Assembly: GCF_001276715.1 (NCBI RefSeq) | Contig: NZ_LIUQ01000034.1 | Coordinates: 32,098 to 74,255 of the forward strand | Reading direction: 5' to 3' | DNA: 42,158 bases | DNA from: Planktothricoides sp. SR001 | Lineage (GTDB): Bacteria > Cyanobacteriota > Cyanobacteriia > Cyanobacteriales > Laspinemataceae | Part shown: one piece after another, positions 32,568 to 41,246 of the stretch | Layout: every line of letters begins with the position of its first letter | Position numbering within the stretch: position 1 is the stretch's first letter | Position numbers and translations under genes: made by a program | Notes under the pieces: generated by a model | The model's database searches: none | What the model was told of the DNA's origin: nothing | The model's input: only the letters and a program-made list of their open reading frames with translations

Positions 32568-33299
32568 AGTTTTTTCCCGTAGTTATAGTTTTTTGGGGGT
32601 GTTGCGTAAAGTCAACACAAAAAACGGATTTCTTTGGCCAAGACAAGATTCAAGATCCTTAGCTGGATTTTTATTGAACCGCCAAATATCCCCACCCTAC
32701 TGGGTGATCTGCGCGAGATAGAGGTTCGTCCTCGGCACTAAGGGTGGGTATTGAATCAAGATTTTCTTTTGATGGCGACAGAAAAATGTCTCTCCTTAAT
32801 CCTCTCACTGTTTTTTGTAAAAGGGATTGCAATTGCAGTTTACCACCCCCCCACTCGTTGGCGGACGCGCCCGGATATTTTGACCAGATCCCAGATCCCA
32901 TATCCCATATCCCAGATCCATTAGATATGTCGAGATACAGCAATCCTATATCAGTTGTGGAATGAACCCTCACCCCCAACCTACCCCTGCCCCCGCCTTC
33001 GCGGGGGGCAGCCCAAAACGGGAGAGGGGAGCAGTTTCATAAATCATTTAAGATTGCTATATGTCTAAAACTGGTGATCCCCTAAGAACGAGATCCCCGG
33101 TCGTTTCCAGAGGGCGCTTCCAGAAAGCGTCGGGAGAGAAAGCTCGATCGCCCCTACAGGTGATCCGGTAGCCCCCTGGCCTAAGCATTACGCCCCTATA
33201 TGAATATTCAAAACAGACGAAAGTTCGTGGCCTGAGCCCGAATTATGTCACGATGGTTGTTGATGATTAATTGTTCTCAATGGGGATTAAAAATCAGAA
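32568..33299. other. 732-bp repeat-rich divergent spacer
   Basis: This spacer lies between rbcR (minus) and the NnrU-family gene (plus). It holds ATCCCA/ATCCCAG-type short repeats at 32885-32918, a MITE-like element at 32934-33062 and other GC-rich patches. An open frame on each strand within 32671-32979 is composed of repeats. Promoters must lie at both ends. No gene is supported. Confidence 0.55.
32934..33062. mobile_element. MITE-like repeat with imperfect inverted ends
   Basis: The left end GATACAGCAATCCTATA and the right end TAAGATTGCTATAT are imperfect inverted repeats about 129 bp apart. Between them are GTTGTGGAATGAACCCTCAC and AAAACGGGAGAGGGGAG, sequence typical of repeats found many times in filamentous cyanobacterial genomes (recalled, not searched). 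A nested GC hairpin, CCCCCGC-CTTC-GCGGGGG, lies at 32990-33007. It encodes no protein and would have to move by a transposase in trans. Confidence 0.45.
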
Positions 33300-34013
33300 A
33301 TGAATCTTGATTGGTTGACTCTGAGCCATTTTCAGATGATGGGGCTGTTGTTGGGGTTTGCGATCGCCCACAGTGGTTTAGCCGCCTTGCGACCGAAGGG
33401 CGAAATGTGGATCGGCGCCCGGTTGTATCGAGTCCTCTTTGCCTTAGTAAGTTTGCCTTTGGCTGTGGTGTTAATTATCTATTTTTTCAACCATCGCTAT
33501 GATGGCTTACAACTTTGGCAACTCCAGGGAGTTCCCGTCGTCAAACCGATTGTTTGGGTACTTTCAGCCATTTCCTTTTTCTTTCTTTATCCAGCCACAT
33601 TTAATCTAATAGAAATTGCCGCCATCAAAAAACCGGAAGTTCACCTGTATGAAACTGGGATTATTCGCATTTGCCGTCATCCGCAAATGGTAGGTCAAGT
33701 GATTTGGTGTATTGCTCATACCCTCTGGATTGGCACCAGCTTTACTTTAGTCACTTCCCTGGGATTAATCCTGCATCATTTATTTGCGGTTTGGCATGGC
33801 GATCGCCGCTTAATGGCTCGTTATGGCGAAGCATTTGCTCAAGTCAAAGATCGGACATCAATCATACCTTTTTTAGCGATTTTGCAAGGCCGACAAACCA
33901 TAAATTTTGCCGAGTTTATCCGCCCAGCCTATTTGGGAGTTACCATTTTTATCTTTGGTTTATGGTGGGCTCACCCCTTACTCATGCGAGCAACTGCCAC
34001 CGTTGCTTGGTAA
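33300..34013 (+). CDS. NnrU family membrane protein (Z-ISO-like)
   Basis: The 237-residue protein has six or more membrane helices and the NnrU signature region: LYETGIIRICRHPQMVGQVI, then HTLWIGTSFTL and HHLFAVWHGDRRLMARYGEAF. NnrU relatives include the plant 15-cis-zeta-carotene isomerase Z-ISO. The conserved His residues in CRHPQ and HHLFAVWHGD match the kind of ligands Z-ISO uses for haem. A carotenoid isomerase role is therefore plausible in a cyanobacterium, but a cyanobacterial NnrU protein of other function is possible. It is divergent from rbcR. A perfect 20-bp-stem hairpin lies about 60 bp after its stop. Confidence 0.8.
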   Translation: MNLDWLTLSHFQMMGLLLGFAIAHSGLAALRPKGEMWIGARLYRVLFALVSLPLAVVLIIYFFNHRYDGLQLWQLQGVPVVKPIVWVLSAISFFFLYPATFNLIEIAAIKKPEVHLYETGIIRICRHPQMVGQVIWCIAHTLWIGTSFTLVTSLGLILHHLFAVWHGDRRLMARYGEAFAQVKDRTSIIPFLAILQGRQTINFAEFIRPAYLGVTIFIFGLWWAHPLLMRATATVAW

Positions 34014-34076
34014 GGGATAAAAATTTTAAATTTCGCTCCCCCCTTCCGCCCCACATTATCACTGAGTGGTTAGATA

Positions 34077-34120
34077 TAGATTAACTAGGGGCAATTAATC
34101 AATTGCCCCTAGTTAATCTA
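34077..34120. terminator. perfect 20-bp-stem hairpin after the NnrU-family gene
   Basis: TAGATTAACTAGGGGCAATT pairs perfectly with 34101-34120 across the 4-nt loop AATC. It starts about 60 bp downstream of the stop. It is not followed by a T run, so it may be an RNA-stabilising hairpin or repeat as well as a terminator. Confidence 0.65.
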
Positions 34121-34206
34121 ATTCCCTGACATGAAAATATCCGGTTAATAACGATAAAAATACTAATTATTTTATCTGCTAATAGCATTGAAAATTTAAA
34201 TTTATG

Positions 34207-34245
34207 ATTTTACTTATAAAACAATAGTCGTTTTATAAGTAAAAT
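34207..34245. promoter_or_regulatory. perfect AT-rich 16-bp-stem hairpin
   Basis: ATTTTACTTATAAAAC (34207-34222) and its exact complement (34230-34245) enclose a 7-nt loop. It lies about 280 bp before the thioredoxin-like gene and is too far from either gene to be an obvious terminator. It may be part of a small RNA or a protein-binding palindrome. Confidence 0.4.
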
Positions 34246-34523
34246 ACTTGTCAAATTATATAGATAGTTAATTTATCGGCATAACACATAGATAGATGGT
34301 ATCTAAAATTTATAGAATATATGGCAACAGTCTATGCTTTAATTGGAGCCGATTAATGTCAAAAATATCGAAGTGATTATTTAGATTAATTATTTATATA
34401 AATAACATCCATAGGTGGCTCAATAACAATCCAGATAGCGATGGATTTATTCCCCCAAAGATCGCAAATGGATGTAGCATAATTCCAGGATTGTTTAGAA
34501 AACCTATTTGATCTGAGAGGAGA

Positions 34524-34913
34524 ATGCTGTTGCTAGTTAATCAGTACACTTTTAAACAAGAAGTTTTAGAAGCATCCACCCCAGTCATTGTTCACTTTTG
34601 GGCTCCTTGGTGTAGCTTGTGTGGCATGATGGAGCCGGTGTTAACTTCCTGTAAAGCCAGGTGGGGAGAACAAATTAAGCTGGTGGGGATCAACGCGGAT
34701 CAAAGTTTACCCCTAGCCAGCGCTTATCGTCTCACCACCCTCCCCACCATTATCCTGTTTGAAGGGGGCGAAGTGCGATATCGGGCAGAAGGGTGTCATC
34801 ATCGCGATGAACTATACAGAACGCTACAATGTCTGATTTTCAAATTAGTCAACCAGGGTCAACCCCTGTTGCCTGAACCAGAGTATGATGTCAGTTTTGC
34901 GAAAAAAACATGA
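34524..34913 (+). CDS. thioredoxin-like protein with WCSLC active site
   Basis: The 129-residue protein has a thioredoxin fold: VIVHFWAPWCSLCGMMEPVL with active-site Cys30 and Cys33, VGINADQSLPLASAYRLTTLPTIILFEGG with the cis-Pro at about residue 74, and a C-terminal helix. The active site is WCSLC rather than the usual WCGPC, which should change redox potential or partner choice. A divergent cyanobacterial thioredoxin with a role in thylakoid redox control is plausible. It lies about 210 bp upstream of ndhF on the same strand. GAGAGGAGA precedes the ATG. Partners unknown. Confidence 0.88.
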   Translation: MLLLVNQYTFKQEVLEASTPVIVHFWAPWCSLCGMMEPVLTSCKARWGEQIKLVGINADQSLPLASAYRLTTLPTIILFEGGEVRYRAEGCHHRDELYRTLQCLIFKLVNQGQPLLPEPEYDVSFAKKT

Positions 34914-35121
34914 CTTAGCCTGGGTATCCGTTGCTTGATGCTAACCCCTGACGGTCAGTACCAGCAAAAATTCATGTAATGAACAATTAACACAGTAGCA
35001 GTCAATAAATTCTGCGAATAGACTATGGTATTGAGTGGCGCATAAGGTTAAGAGACTGCAATTGTGTCAAAATGTGATCCAGAGTGTTTCTTAAGTACAA
35101 ATTCTTAAATAGAAGTTAGAG
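34914..35121. promoter_or_regulatory. promoter region of ndhF
   Basis: This 208-bp spacer separates the thioredoxin-like gene from ndhF on the same strand and is long enough for its own promoter. AGAAGTTAGAG lies before the ATG. No clear inverted repeat or known operator was seen. Confidence 0.4.
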
Positions 35122-37200
35122 ATGGAACCGATATATCAGTATGCATGGCTGATCCCGGTCTTGCCCTTGGCAGGAGCAATGATTGTTGGCCTTGGCCTGA
35201 TTTCATACAACAAGGCGACGAATGCTCTGCGGCAAGCTAATGCAGTCTTTGTCGTCTCTTTGGTGGGCGCTTCAATGGTCTTGTCCTTTCTGCTGTTGTG
35301 GAGTCAACTGCAAGGACATGAACCCTATACGCAAATGTTTGAATGGGCAGCAGCAGGGAATTTTCATCTATCGATGGGTTATACGATAGACCATCTTTCC
35401 TCTCTGATGCTGGCGATCGTTACGACCATAACCTTTTTGGTGATGATTTACACCGATGGGTACATGGCTCACGATCCAGGATATGTACGCTTTTACGCTT
35501 ACTTGAGCATATTTAGCTCCTCCATGTTGGGGTTGGTGATCTCTCCCAATCTGGTACAGATCTATATATTCTGGGAACTGGTAGGGATGGCTTCCTACTT
35601 GCTGATTGGCTTTTGGTACGATCGCACCGCTGCGGCTGATGCTTGCCAAAAAGCATTTGTCACCAACCGAGTCGGGGACTTTGGTTTGCTGCTCGGTATT
35701 TTAGGCATCTACTGGGCTACCGATAGTTTTGACTTTATCGTCATGGGCGATCGCCTAACGGAACTGGTGGAGTCAGGGGCGATCGCCTCTGGTCTAGCGG
35801 CCTTATTTGCCGTGTTGGTCTTTCTCGGCCCAGTAGCGAAATCTGCCCAATTCCCGCTCCATGTCTGGCTTCCCGACGCGATGGAAGGCCCGACCCCGAT
35901 TTCCGCGTTAATCCACGCCGCCACAATGGTGGCCGCTGGAGTCTTCTTGATTGCCCGGATGTACCCAGTTTTTGAAGAAATTCCCCTGGCAATGGATGTC
36001 ATTGCTTGGACTGGATGCTTTACGGCTTTCTTGGGCGCCACGATCGCGATTACTCAGAACGACATTAAAAAAGGATTAGCTTATTCCACGATTTCCCAAC
36101 TTGGCTATATGGTCATGGCAATGGGCGTCGGGGCTTACGGCGCCGGGTTATTCCACTTAATGACCCACGCTTATTTCAAAGCCATGCTATTCCTCTGTTC
36201 TGGCTCAGTGATTCATGGTATGGAAGGGGTGGTCGGCCATGACCCCGTACTGGCTCAGGATATGCGTTTGATGGGGGGTCTGCGTAAATATATGCCGATT
36301 ACCGCCACCACCTTTTTGATTGGTACTTTGGCCATTTGTGGGATTCCCCCCTTTGCCGGGTTCTGGTCAAAAGATGAAATCCTCGGCAGTACCTTTGCCG
36401 CCAATCCCGCGATGTGGGTGGTTGGTTGGCTGACCGCTGGTGTAACCGCTTTCTATATGTTTCGGATGTACTTCAACACCTTTGAAGGCAAGTTTCGAGG
36501 CAATGAAATCGATATCCGCAATCAACTTTTAGCCACCGCTAATGGTGGTAAACCGGCTAACGCTTTTGGGCCGGGAGCAATGGATCCCAAAGAATTGGCT
36601 CACGGCCATGATGGTGACAACTGCGACCACTCTCACGGTCATAGTGAATATCCCCATGAGTCGCCTTTGACCATGACTTTCCCCTTGATGGCTCTGGCAG
36701 TACCTTCAGTGCTGATTGGATTAGTCGGCACCCCGTTTGCCAACTACTTTGAAGAGTTCATTCATCCACCCAGTGAAACGGTGGCGGAAGTGCTCGAACA
36801 CGCTGAGGAATTTGATTTGACTGAATTTCTGGTGATGGGGGGTTCTTCCGTGGGCATTGCCCTGATTGGGATTACCATCGCTTCGCTGATGTATATGAGT
36901 CGTAAAATTGACCCCGCAGCGATCGCCCAAAAAATCCAACCCTTGTATCAGTTATCCCTGAATAAGTGGTACTTCGATGATATCAATGACTTCCTCTTTG
37001 TCAAAGGTTCTCGCCGGTTAGCCCGACAAGTCCTAGAAGTGGATTCCCGCGTCGTCGATGGGGCCGTCAACCTGACGGGTTTGGTGACGGTGATTACCGG
37101 AGAAGGATTGAAATACTTCGAGAATGGTCGCGCCCAATTCTACGCCTTAATCGTATTTGTGGCCGTTTTGGGTTTAGTGATTATTTCTGGTGTCACCTAA
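35122..37200 (+). CDS. ndhF: NAD(P)H-quinone oxidoreductase subunit 5 (NdhF)
   Basis: NdhF is a large proton-pumping membrane subunit of the cyanobacterial NDH-1 complex in the thylakoid, homologous to NuoL. The 692-residue protein has about sixteen membrane helices. It has the family regions MGYTIDHLSSLMLAIVTTI, FWELVGMASYLLIGFWYDR, FPLHVWLPDAMEGPTPISAL and SAQFP, a long amphipathic C-terminal portion, and a His-rich loop (about 492-515, HGHDGDNCDHSHGHSEYPH). The length and pairing with ndhD directly downstream fit NdhF1 of the respiratory NDH-1L form rather than the CO2-uptake forms. The ATG at 35122 is clear. A 244-bp repeat-filled spacer separates it from ndhD. Confidence 0.96.
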   Translation: MEPIYQYAWLIPVLPLAGAMIVGLGLISYNKATNALRQANAVFVVSLVGASMVLSFLLLWSQLQGHEPYTQMFEWAAAGNFHLSMGYTIDHLSSLMLAIVTTITFLVMIYTDGYMAHDPGYVRFYAYLSIFSSSMLGLVISPNLVQIYIFWELVGMASYLLIGFWYDRTAAADACQKAFVTNRVGDFGLLLGILGIYWATDSFDFIVMGDRLTELVESGAIASGLAALFAVLVFLGPVAKSAQFPLHVWLPDAMEGPTPISALIHAATMVAAGVFLIARMYPVFEEIPLAMDVIAWTGCFTAFLGATIAITQNDIKKGLAYSTISQLGYMVMAMGVGAYGAGLFHLMTHAYFKAMLFLCSGSVIHGMEGVVGHDPVLAQDMRLMGGLRKYMPITATTFLIGTLAICGIPPFAGFWSKDEILGSTFAANPAMWVVGWLTAGVTAFYMFRMYFNTFEGKFRGNEIDIRNQLLATANGGKPANAFGPGAMDPKELAHGHDGDNCDHSHGHSEYPHESPLTMTFPLMALAVPSVLIGLVGTPFANYFEEFIHPPSETVAEVLEHAEEFDLTEFLVMGGSSVGIALIGITIASLMYMSRKIDPAAIAQKIQPLYQLSLNKWYFDDINDFLFVKGSRRLARQVLEVDSRVVDGAVNLTGLVTVITGEGLKYFENGRAQFYALIVFVAVLGLVIISGVT

Positions 37201-37444
37201 TAAAGAGAGAAGAGAGAAGAGAGAAAAGAGAATAGAGAACACAGAATAGAGAACACAGAAGAGAGAAGAGAAAATTTTCCTCTTTCATCTTTCATCTTTC
37301 CTCTTTCCTCTTTCATCTTTCCTCTTTCCTCTTTCCGATGAACGGTTATTGGTTATTTGGTATTTGCCTCAAACCACAAATAACCAATAACCAATCACGG
37401 TCAACGGTGAACCAATAATGAACAACAAACAATGATTGATTAAT
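37201..37444 (+). repeat. purine-rich and pyrimidine-rich heptamers plus hairpin between ndhF and ndhD
   Basis: 37203-37274 is almost all purine (GAGAGAA, AGAGAAC units). 37279-37334 is eight pyrimidine heptamers (CCTCTTT or CATCTTT). A perfect 16-bp inverted repeat follows (37344-37359 with 37377-37392, arm GGTTATTGGTTATTTG). The RNA could fold into a long purine-pyrimidine hairpin and then a second one. Confidence 0.85.
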
Positions 37445-39022
37445 ATGACTGATTTTCCCTGGCTGACTTTCATAATTTTATTTCCCATTGTGGCAGCCCT
37501 GGCAATTCCATTGTTGCCCGATAAAGATGGTCAGACCGTAAAGTGGTATTCCTTGATTGTGGCGTTAATTGACTTTGCTGCGATCGCTTACGTTTTCTGC
37601 AATCACTACGATCTGAGCAATCCCGACCTACAACTGGTGGAAAGCTATGGTTGGGTTCCCAATCTGGATTTAAACTGGTCTGTGGGTGCCGATGGCTTGT
37701 CCATGCCCTTAATTCTACTGACTGGTTTTATTACCACCTTGGCAATTTTGGCCGCTTGGCCAGTCACCTTTAAGCCCAAGCTGTTCTATTTCTTAATGTT
37801 GGCCATGTACGGTGGTCAAATTGCCGTGTTTGCCGTCCAGGATATGCTGCTGTTTTTCCTGGTCTGGGAACTAGAACTGGTGCCGGTTTATCTGATTTTG
37901 TCCATTTGGGGGGGCAAAAAACGCCTCTATGCCGCCACTAAGTTTATTCTCTACACTGCCGGTGGTTCTCTGTTTATTTTGGTAGCAGCCCTGGCAATGG
38001 CATTTTATGGTGATACGGTGACGTTTGATATGAGAGCGATCGCCGCCAAAGACTATGCCATGAACTTCCAACTGCTCCTCTACGGTGGCTTTTTAATTGC
38101 TTACGGCGTGAAATTGCCCATTTTCCCCCTGCATACCTGGCTGCCGGATGCTCACGGGGAAGCCACCGCACCCGCACATATGTTACTGGCTGGCATTCTG
38201 CTGAAAATGGGTGGATATGCCCTAATTAGAATGAACGTGGGAATGCTCCCAGAAGCCCATGCCCAATTTGCCCCGGTATTGGTAATTTTGGGGGTGGTGA
38301 ATATTGTCTATGCGGCGTTAACTTCTTTTGCCCAAAGAAATCTCAAGCGGAAAATTGCTTACTCTTCCATTTCTCACATGGGCTTTGTCCTAATTGGCAT
38401 TGCTTCATTTAACGATTTGGGCATGAGTGGGGCCATGCTGCAAATGATTTCCCACGGTTTAATTGGTGCCAGTCTCTTCTTTATGGTGGGAGCCACCTAC
38501 GATCGCACTCATACGTTGATGTTGGATGAAATGGGTGGCGTTGGGCAAAAAATGAAGAAAATTTTTGCCATGTGGACGACCTGTTCTTTGGCTTCTTTAG
38601 CCTTGCCCGGAATGAGTGGATTTGTGGCGGAGTTAATGGTCTTTGTTGGCTTTGCCACCAGTGATGCTTACAACCCCACATTTAAATTAGTGGTGGTAAT
38701 TTTGGCCGCTGTTGGAGTGATTTTGACGCCAATTTATTTGCTGTCCATGTTACGAGAAATCCTCTACGGACCGGAAAATAAAAACTTAGTAGAAAGTCAA
38801 ATTTTGGTGGACGCCGAACCTAGAGAAGTCTTTATTATTGCTTCTTTGTTAGTGCCGATTATTGGCATTGGAGTCTATCCCAAATTAACCACGCAAATCT
38901 ATGATGCCACCACTCAACAGTTGAATGCCAAACTCAGAGAAGTGGTGCCCAGCTTGGTGAAACAGCCTTCCGTTGCTTTATCCGAGCCAATGCAAGCCCC
39001 CACCATTGGCGACGCTTGGTAA
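37445..39022 (+). CDS. ndhD: NAD(P)H-quinone oxidoreductase subunit 4 (NdhD)
   Basis: NdhD is the NuoM-like proton-channel subunit of NDH-1. The protein has about fourteen helices, with [56 protein letters not shown] and [14 protein letters not shown]. The frame can be read from a TTG at 37436, but ATG 37445 gives [14 protein letters not shown], the usual NdhD start (525 aa). Pairing with the adjacent ndhF suggests NdhD1 of NDH-1L. It ends 8 bp before a strong bidirectional hairpin that separates it from the convergent WD40 gene. Confidence 0.96.
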   Translation: MTDFPWLTFIILFPIVAALAIPLLPDKDGQTVKWYSLIVALIDFAAIAYVFCNHYDLSNPDLQLVESYGWVPNLDLNWSVGADGLSMPLILLTGFITTLAILAAWPVTFKPKLFYFLMLAMYGGQIAVFAVQDMLLFFLVWELELVPVYLILSIWGGKKRLYAATKFILYTAGGSLFILVAALAMAFYGDTVTFDMRAIAAKDYAMNFQLLLYGGFLIAYGVKLPIFPLHTWLPDAHGEATAPAHMLLAGILLKMGGYALIRMNVGMLPEAHAQFAPVLVILGVVNIVYAALTSFAQRNLKRKIAYSSISHMGFVLIGIASFNDLGMSGAMLQMISHGLIGASLFFMVGATYDRTHTLMLDEMGGVGQKMKKIFAMWTTCSLASLALPGMSGFVAELMVFVGFATSDAYNPTFKLVVVILAAVGVILTPIYLLSMLREILYGPENKNLVESQILVDAEPREVFIIASLLVPIIGIGVYPKLTTQIYDATTQQLNAKLREVVPSLVKQPSVALSEPMQAPTIGDAW

Positions 39023-39029
39023 AATTCAA

Positions 39030-39092
39030 GAAACCGGGTTTTTTGCTGTGAGCCACTGAGATGCTTTTGGCAGAGGGAAAAAACCCGGTTTC
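39030..39092. terminator. convergent terminator with perfect 15-bp stem
   Basis: GAAACCGGGTTTTTT (39030-39044) is complementary to 39078-39092, with a 33-nt loop. A and T runs on either side allow termination in both directions, for ndhD (plus) and the WD40 gene (minus, ending at 39096). It shares its core with the hairpins at 20.4 and 29.9 kb. Confidence 0.8.
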
Positions 39093-39095
39093 CGC

Positions 39096-41246
39096 TCATA
39101 AAACCCCCCAAACTTTAACCGTACCATCAGCACTGCCACTGGCTAAAATATAGGATTTGCCGAATCCGCTTAAGCTGAAACATAGAGAATTCACGGACTC
39201 AGAATGTCCATTCAAAGTTCTTAGTTGTTGACCGTTATAAAGATTCCAAACTTTAATACTGGTATCGGCACTGCCACTGGCAAGTTGATGCCCATAGGGA
39301 CTAAATGCCACAGTCATTACCGCATCTTTATGGCCATCAAAGGTGGCATAAGCCTCGTTATTTTTCAGGTTCCAAAGTTTGACGGTGCCGTTGTCTCCTG
39401 CGGCGGCTAGGAGTCCAGACCGGCCACTAAAAGCAACGTGATTAACGCCATCTGTTTGGGTTTTAAAATTGTGTAAGATTTCGCCGGTGACTGGATGCCA
39501 AAATTTGACCGTGCCATCGCTACTGCCACTGGCTAAAATATCTCCATCTCGATTAAAAGATAGAGAACTTACCCGGTCAGTATGTCCGGTTAAAGTTAAT
39601 ACTTGTTGGCGAGTTGGTAGGTGCCAAAGTTTGATGGTTTCATCGGCACTCCCCGTGGCCAGAATTTCCCCATTCGGGCTGATGGAGATCGCATCAATTC
39701 TTTCAGAATGCCCATTCAGAGAAAGCATCTCTTGATGGTTTTCTAGATTCCATAGTTTAATCGTGGTATCGTTACCACCACTGACTAAGGTCTGACCGTC
39801 GGGAGTGAAGGAGATCGCCCAAACTCCTCCTTTGTGCCCTCGCAGGGTTTGAATTATGTAACCTGTCCGCAAATTCCACAATTTAATAATGCCGTCTTCA
39901 CTGCCACTGGCTAAAATTGGCCCCGTGGGACTGACGCTGACCACTTCCACCCAACTGGAGTGACCAGTGATGCTGAGAAATTCTTCCCCCGCATGGAGAT
40001 TATAGAGTTTCGGCGGTTCTTGGGGTTGATTGCTGCCTAAAATTTGCCCATCGGGAGTAAAAATCACTGACTCGGCAAATTCCACATCTCCACCGAGGGT
40101 ATTTTTTTCTTCAGTTGTCACCGGATCCCAGATTTTGATGGTGCGATCGCCACTCCCCGTGGCTAAAATCTTGCCATTGGCACTGAACGCCACGGAACTG
40201 ACCCAATCAGAATGACCTCGCAGAGTAATATGCTTGTAACTCCTCATATCCCACAGTTTGACACTTTGATCCGCACTACCACTGGCCAAAGTCTGACCAT
40301 CGGGACTAAATGCCAGAGAATTCACCCCTAAAGAATGTCCTTTTAAAGTCGCGATCGCTTTGCCGGTGTTCGCCTGCCAGAGTTTAATCGTGGCATCTTC
40401 CGATCCACTGGCTAACATATGGCCATCGGGACTAAACGCCACAGTGTAAACCCAATCATAATGGCCAGTCAAAGTGAGTTTACAGATCCTAGTGCGTAAG
40501 TCCCAGACTTTAATGGTACTGTCCCCACTGCTGGCTAACATCTCCCCATTGGGACTGAACACCACAGCATATACCCAGTCGTAGTGATCCTCCATTGTGT
40601 ACAGCGGCTGGGACGAAATTTGGCCATTGGCATCCGGCACCAAATTCCAGAGCTTAATCGTGTTATCTTTACTGCCACTAGCCAGCATCTTCCCATCGGG
40701 ACTAAAAGCCACGGAAGTAACCCAGCGGCTATGATCTTTCAGGGTTTGAATCAATTCCCCGGTCGAGACATTCCACAACTTAATGCTACTGTCACCACTG
40801 CCACTAGCCAGCATATGCCCATCGGGACTAAAGGCTACGGAATCCACCCAATCAATATGTCCCGTGAATATTCGCTCTTCCAGACCTCTTTGAATATGCC
40901 AAAGTTTGATGATATTGTCATTCGTGCCACTGGCTAACATTTGGCCATCGGGACTAATGGCAATGGTATATACTCGGCTGGAATGTCCACCGAGAGTACG
41001 GATACATTTGAAAAACCGATAAGGGTTATATTGCTTGAGCGCTTCTCTGACCTTGGGGTGTGGATTTTGCTTGAGCAACATATAGGCGGCTCTGGTGATC
41101 GGTTCTGAGTCATCTTGCAACGCCGCAATTACTAAGTCTAATCCTTTTTCTCCTTGATTCAAAGCTTGTTTTAACCGAGTGATTCTTAACTTGAGATGGG
41201 TTAAAACCTGATCGCGCTCGCTAGGATGATTTGATGTTTTTGTCAT
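39096..41246 (-). CDS. WD40-repeat protein with 15 repeats and HEAT-like N-terminus
   Basis: The 716-residue protein starts with a helical HEAT-like segment (about 20-75, GLDLVIAALQDDSEPITRAAYMLL) and continues with fifteen WD40 repeats (about 83-716), enough for two seven-blade propellers plus one. Most repeats keep the pattern GHxxxVxxVAFSPDGxxLASGSxDxTIKLWx. The eighth (NTLGGDVEFAESVIFTPDG) and thirteenth are degenerate. The same HEAT-plus-WD40 arrangement is common in filamentous cyanobacteria and usually has no known partner. The coding repeats are similar at DNA level, which allows recombination. It is convergent with ndhD. A long AT-rich region precedes its ATG (41246). Confidence 0.88.
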   Translation of the reverse strand: MTKTSNHPSERDQVLTHLKLRITRLKQALNQGEKGLDLVIAALQDDSEPITRAAYMLLKQNPHPKVREALKQYNPYRFFKCIRTLGGHSSRVYTIAISPDGQMLASGTNDNIIKLWHIQRGLEERIFTGHIDWVDSVAFSPDGHMLASGSGDSSIKLWNVSTGELIQTLKDHSRWVTSVAFSPDGKMLASGSKDNTIKLWNLVPDANGQISSQPLYTMEDHYDWVYAVVFSPNGEMLASSGDSTIKVWDLRTRICKLTLTGHYDWVYTVAFSPDGHMLASGSEDATIKLWQANTGKAIATLKGHSLGVNSLAFSPDGQTLASGSADQSVKLWDMRSYKHITLRGHSDWVSSVAFSANGKILATGSGDRTIKIWDPVTTEEKNTLGGDVEFAESVIFTPDGQILGSNQPQEPPKLYNLHAGEEFLSITGHSSWVEVVSVSPTGPILASGSEDGIIKLWNLRTGYIIQTLRGHKGGVWAISFTPDGQTLVSGGNDTTIKLWNLENHQEMLSLNGHSERIDAISISPNGEILATGSADETIKLWHLPTRQQVLTLTGHTDRVSSLSFNRDGDILASGSSDGTVKFWHPVTGEILHNFKTQTDGVNHVAFSGRSGLLAAAGDNGTVKLWNLKNNEAYATFDGHKDAVMTVAFSPYGHQLASGSADTSIKVWNLYNGQQLRTLNGHSESVNSLCFSLSGFGKSYILASGSADGTVKVWGVL

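Larger units (their letters stand above)
34014..34523. other. AT-rich spacer with two strong hairpins
   Basis: The 510-bp region contains the 44-nt hairpin at 34077-34120 and a second perfect hairpin at 34207-34245. It is otherwise very AT-rich until the thioredoxin-like gene. No gene is supported. Confidence 0.5.

Noticed and set aside
32671-32979. Open frames on both strands upstream of rbcR
   Set aside because: They consist of ATCCCA-type repeats and GC-rich inserts, with no protein-like pattern.
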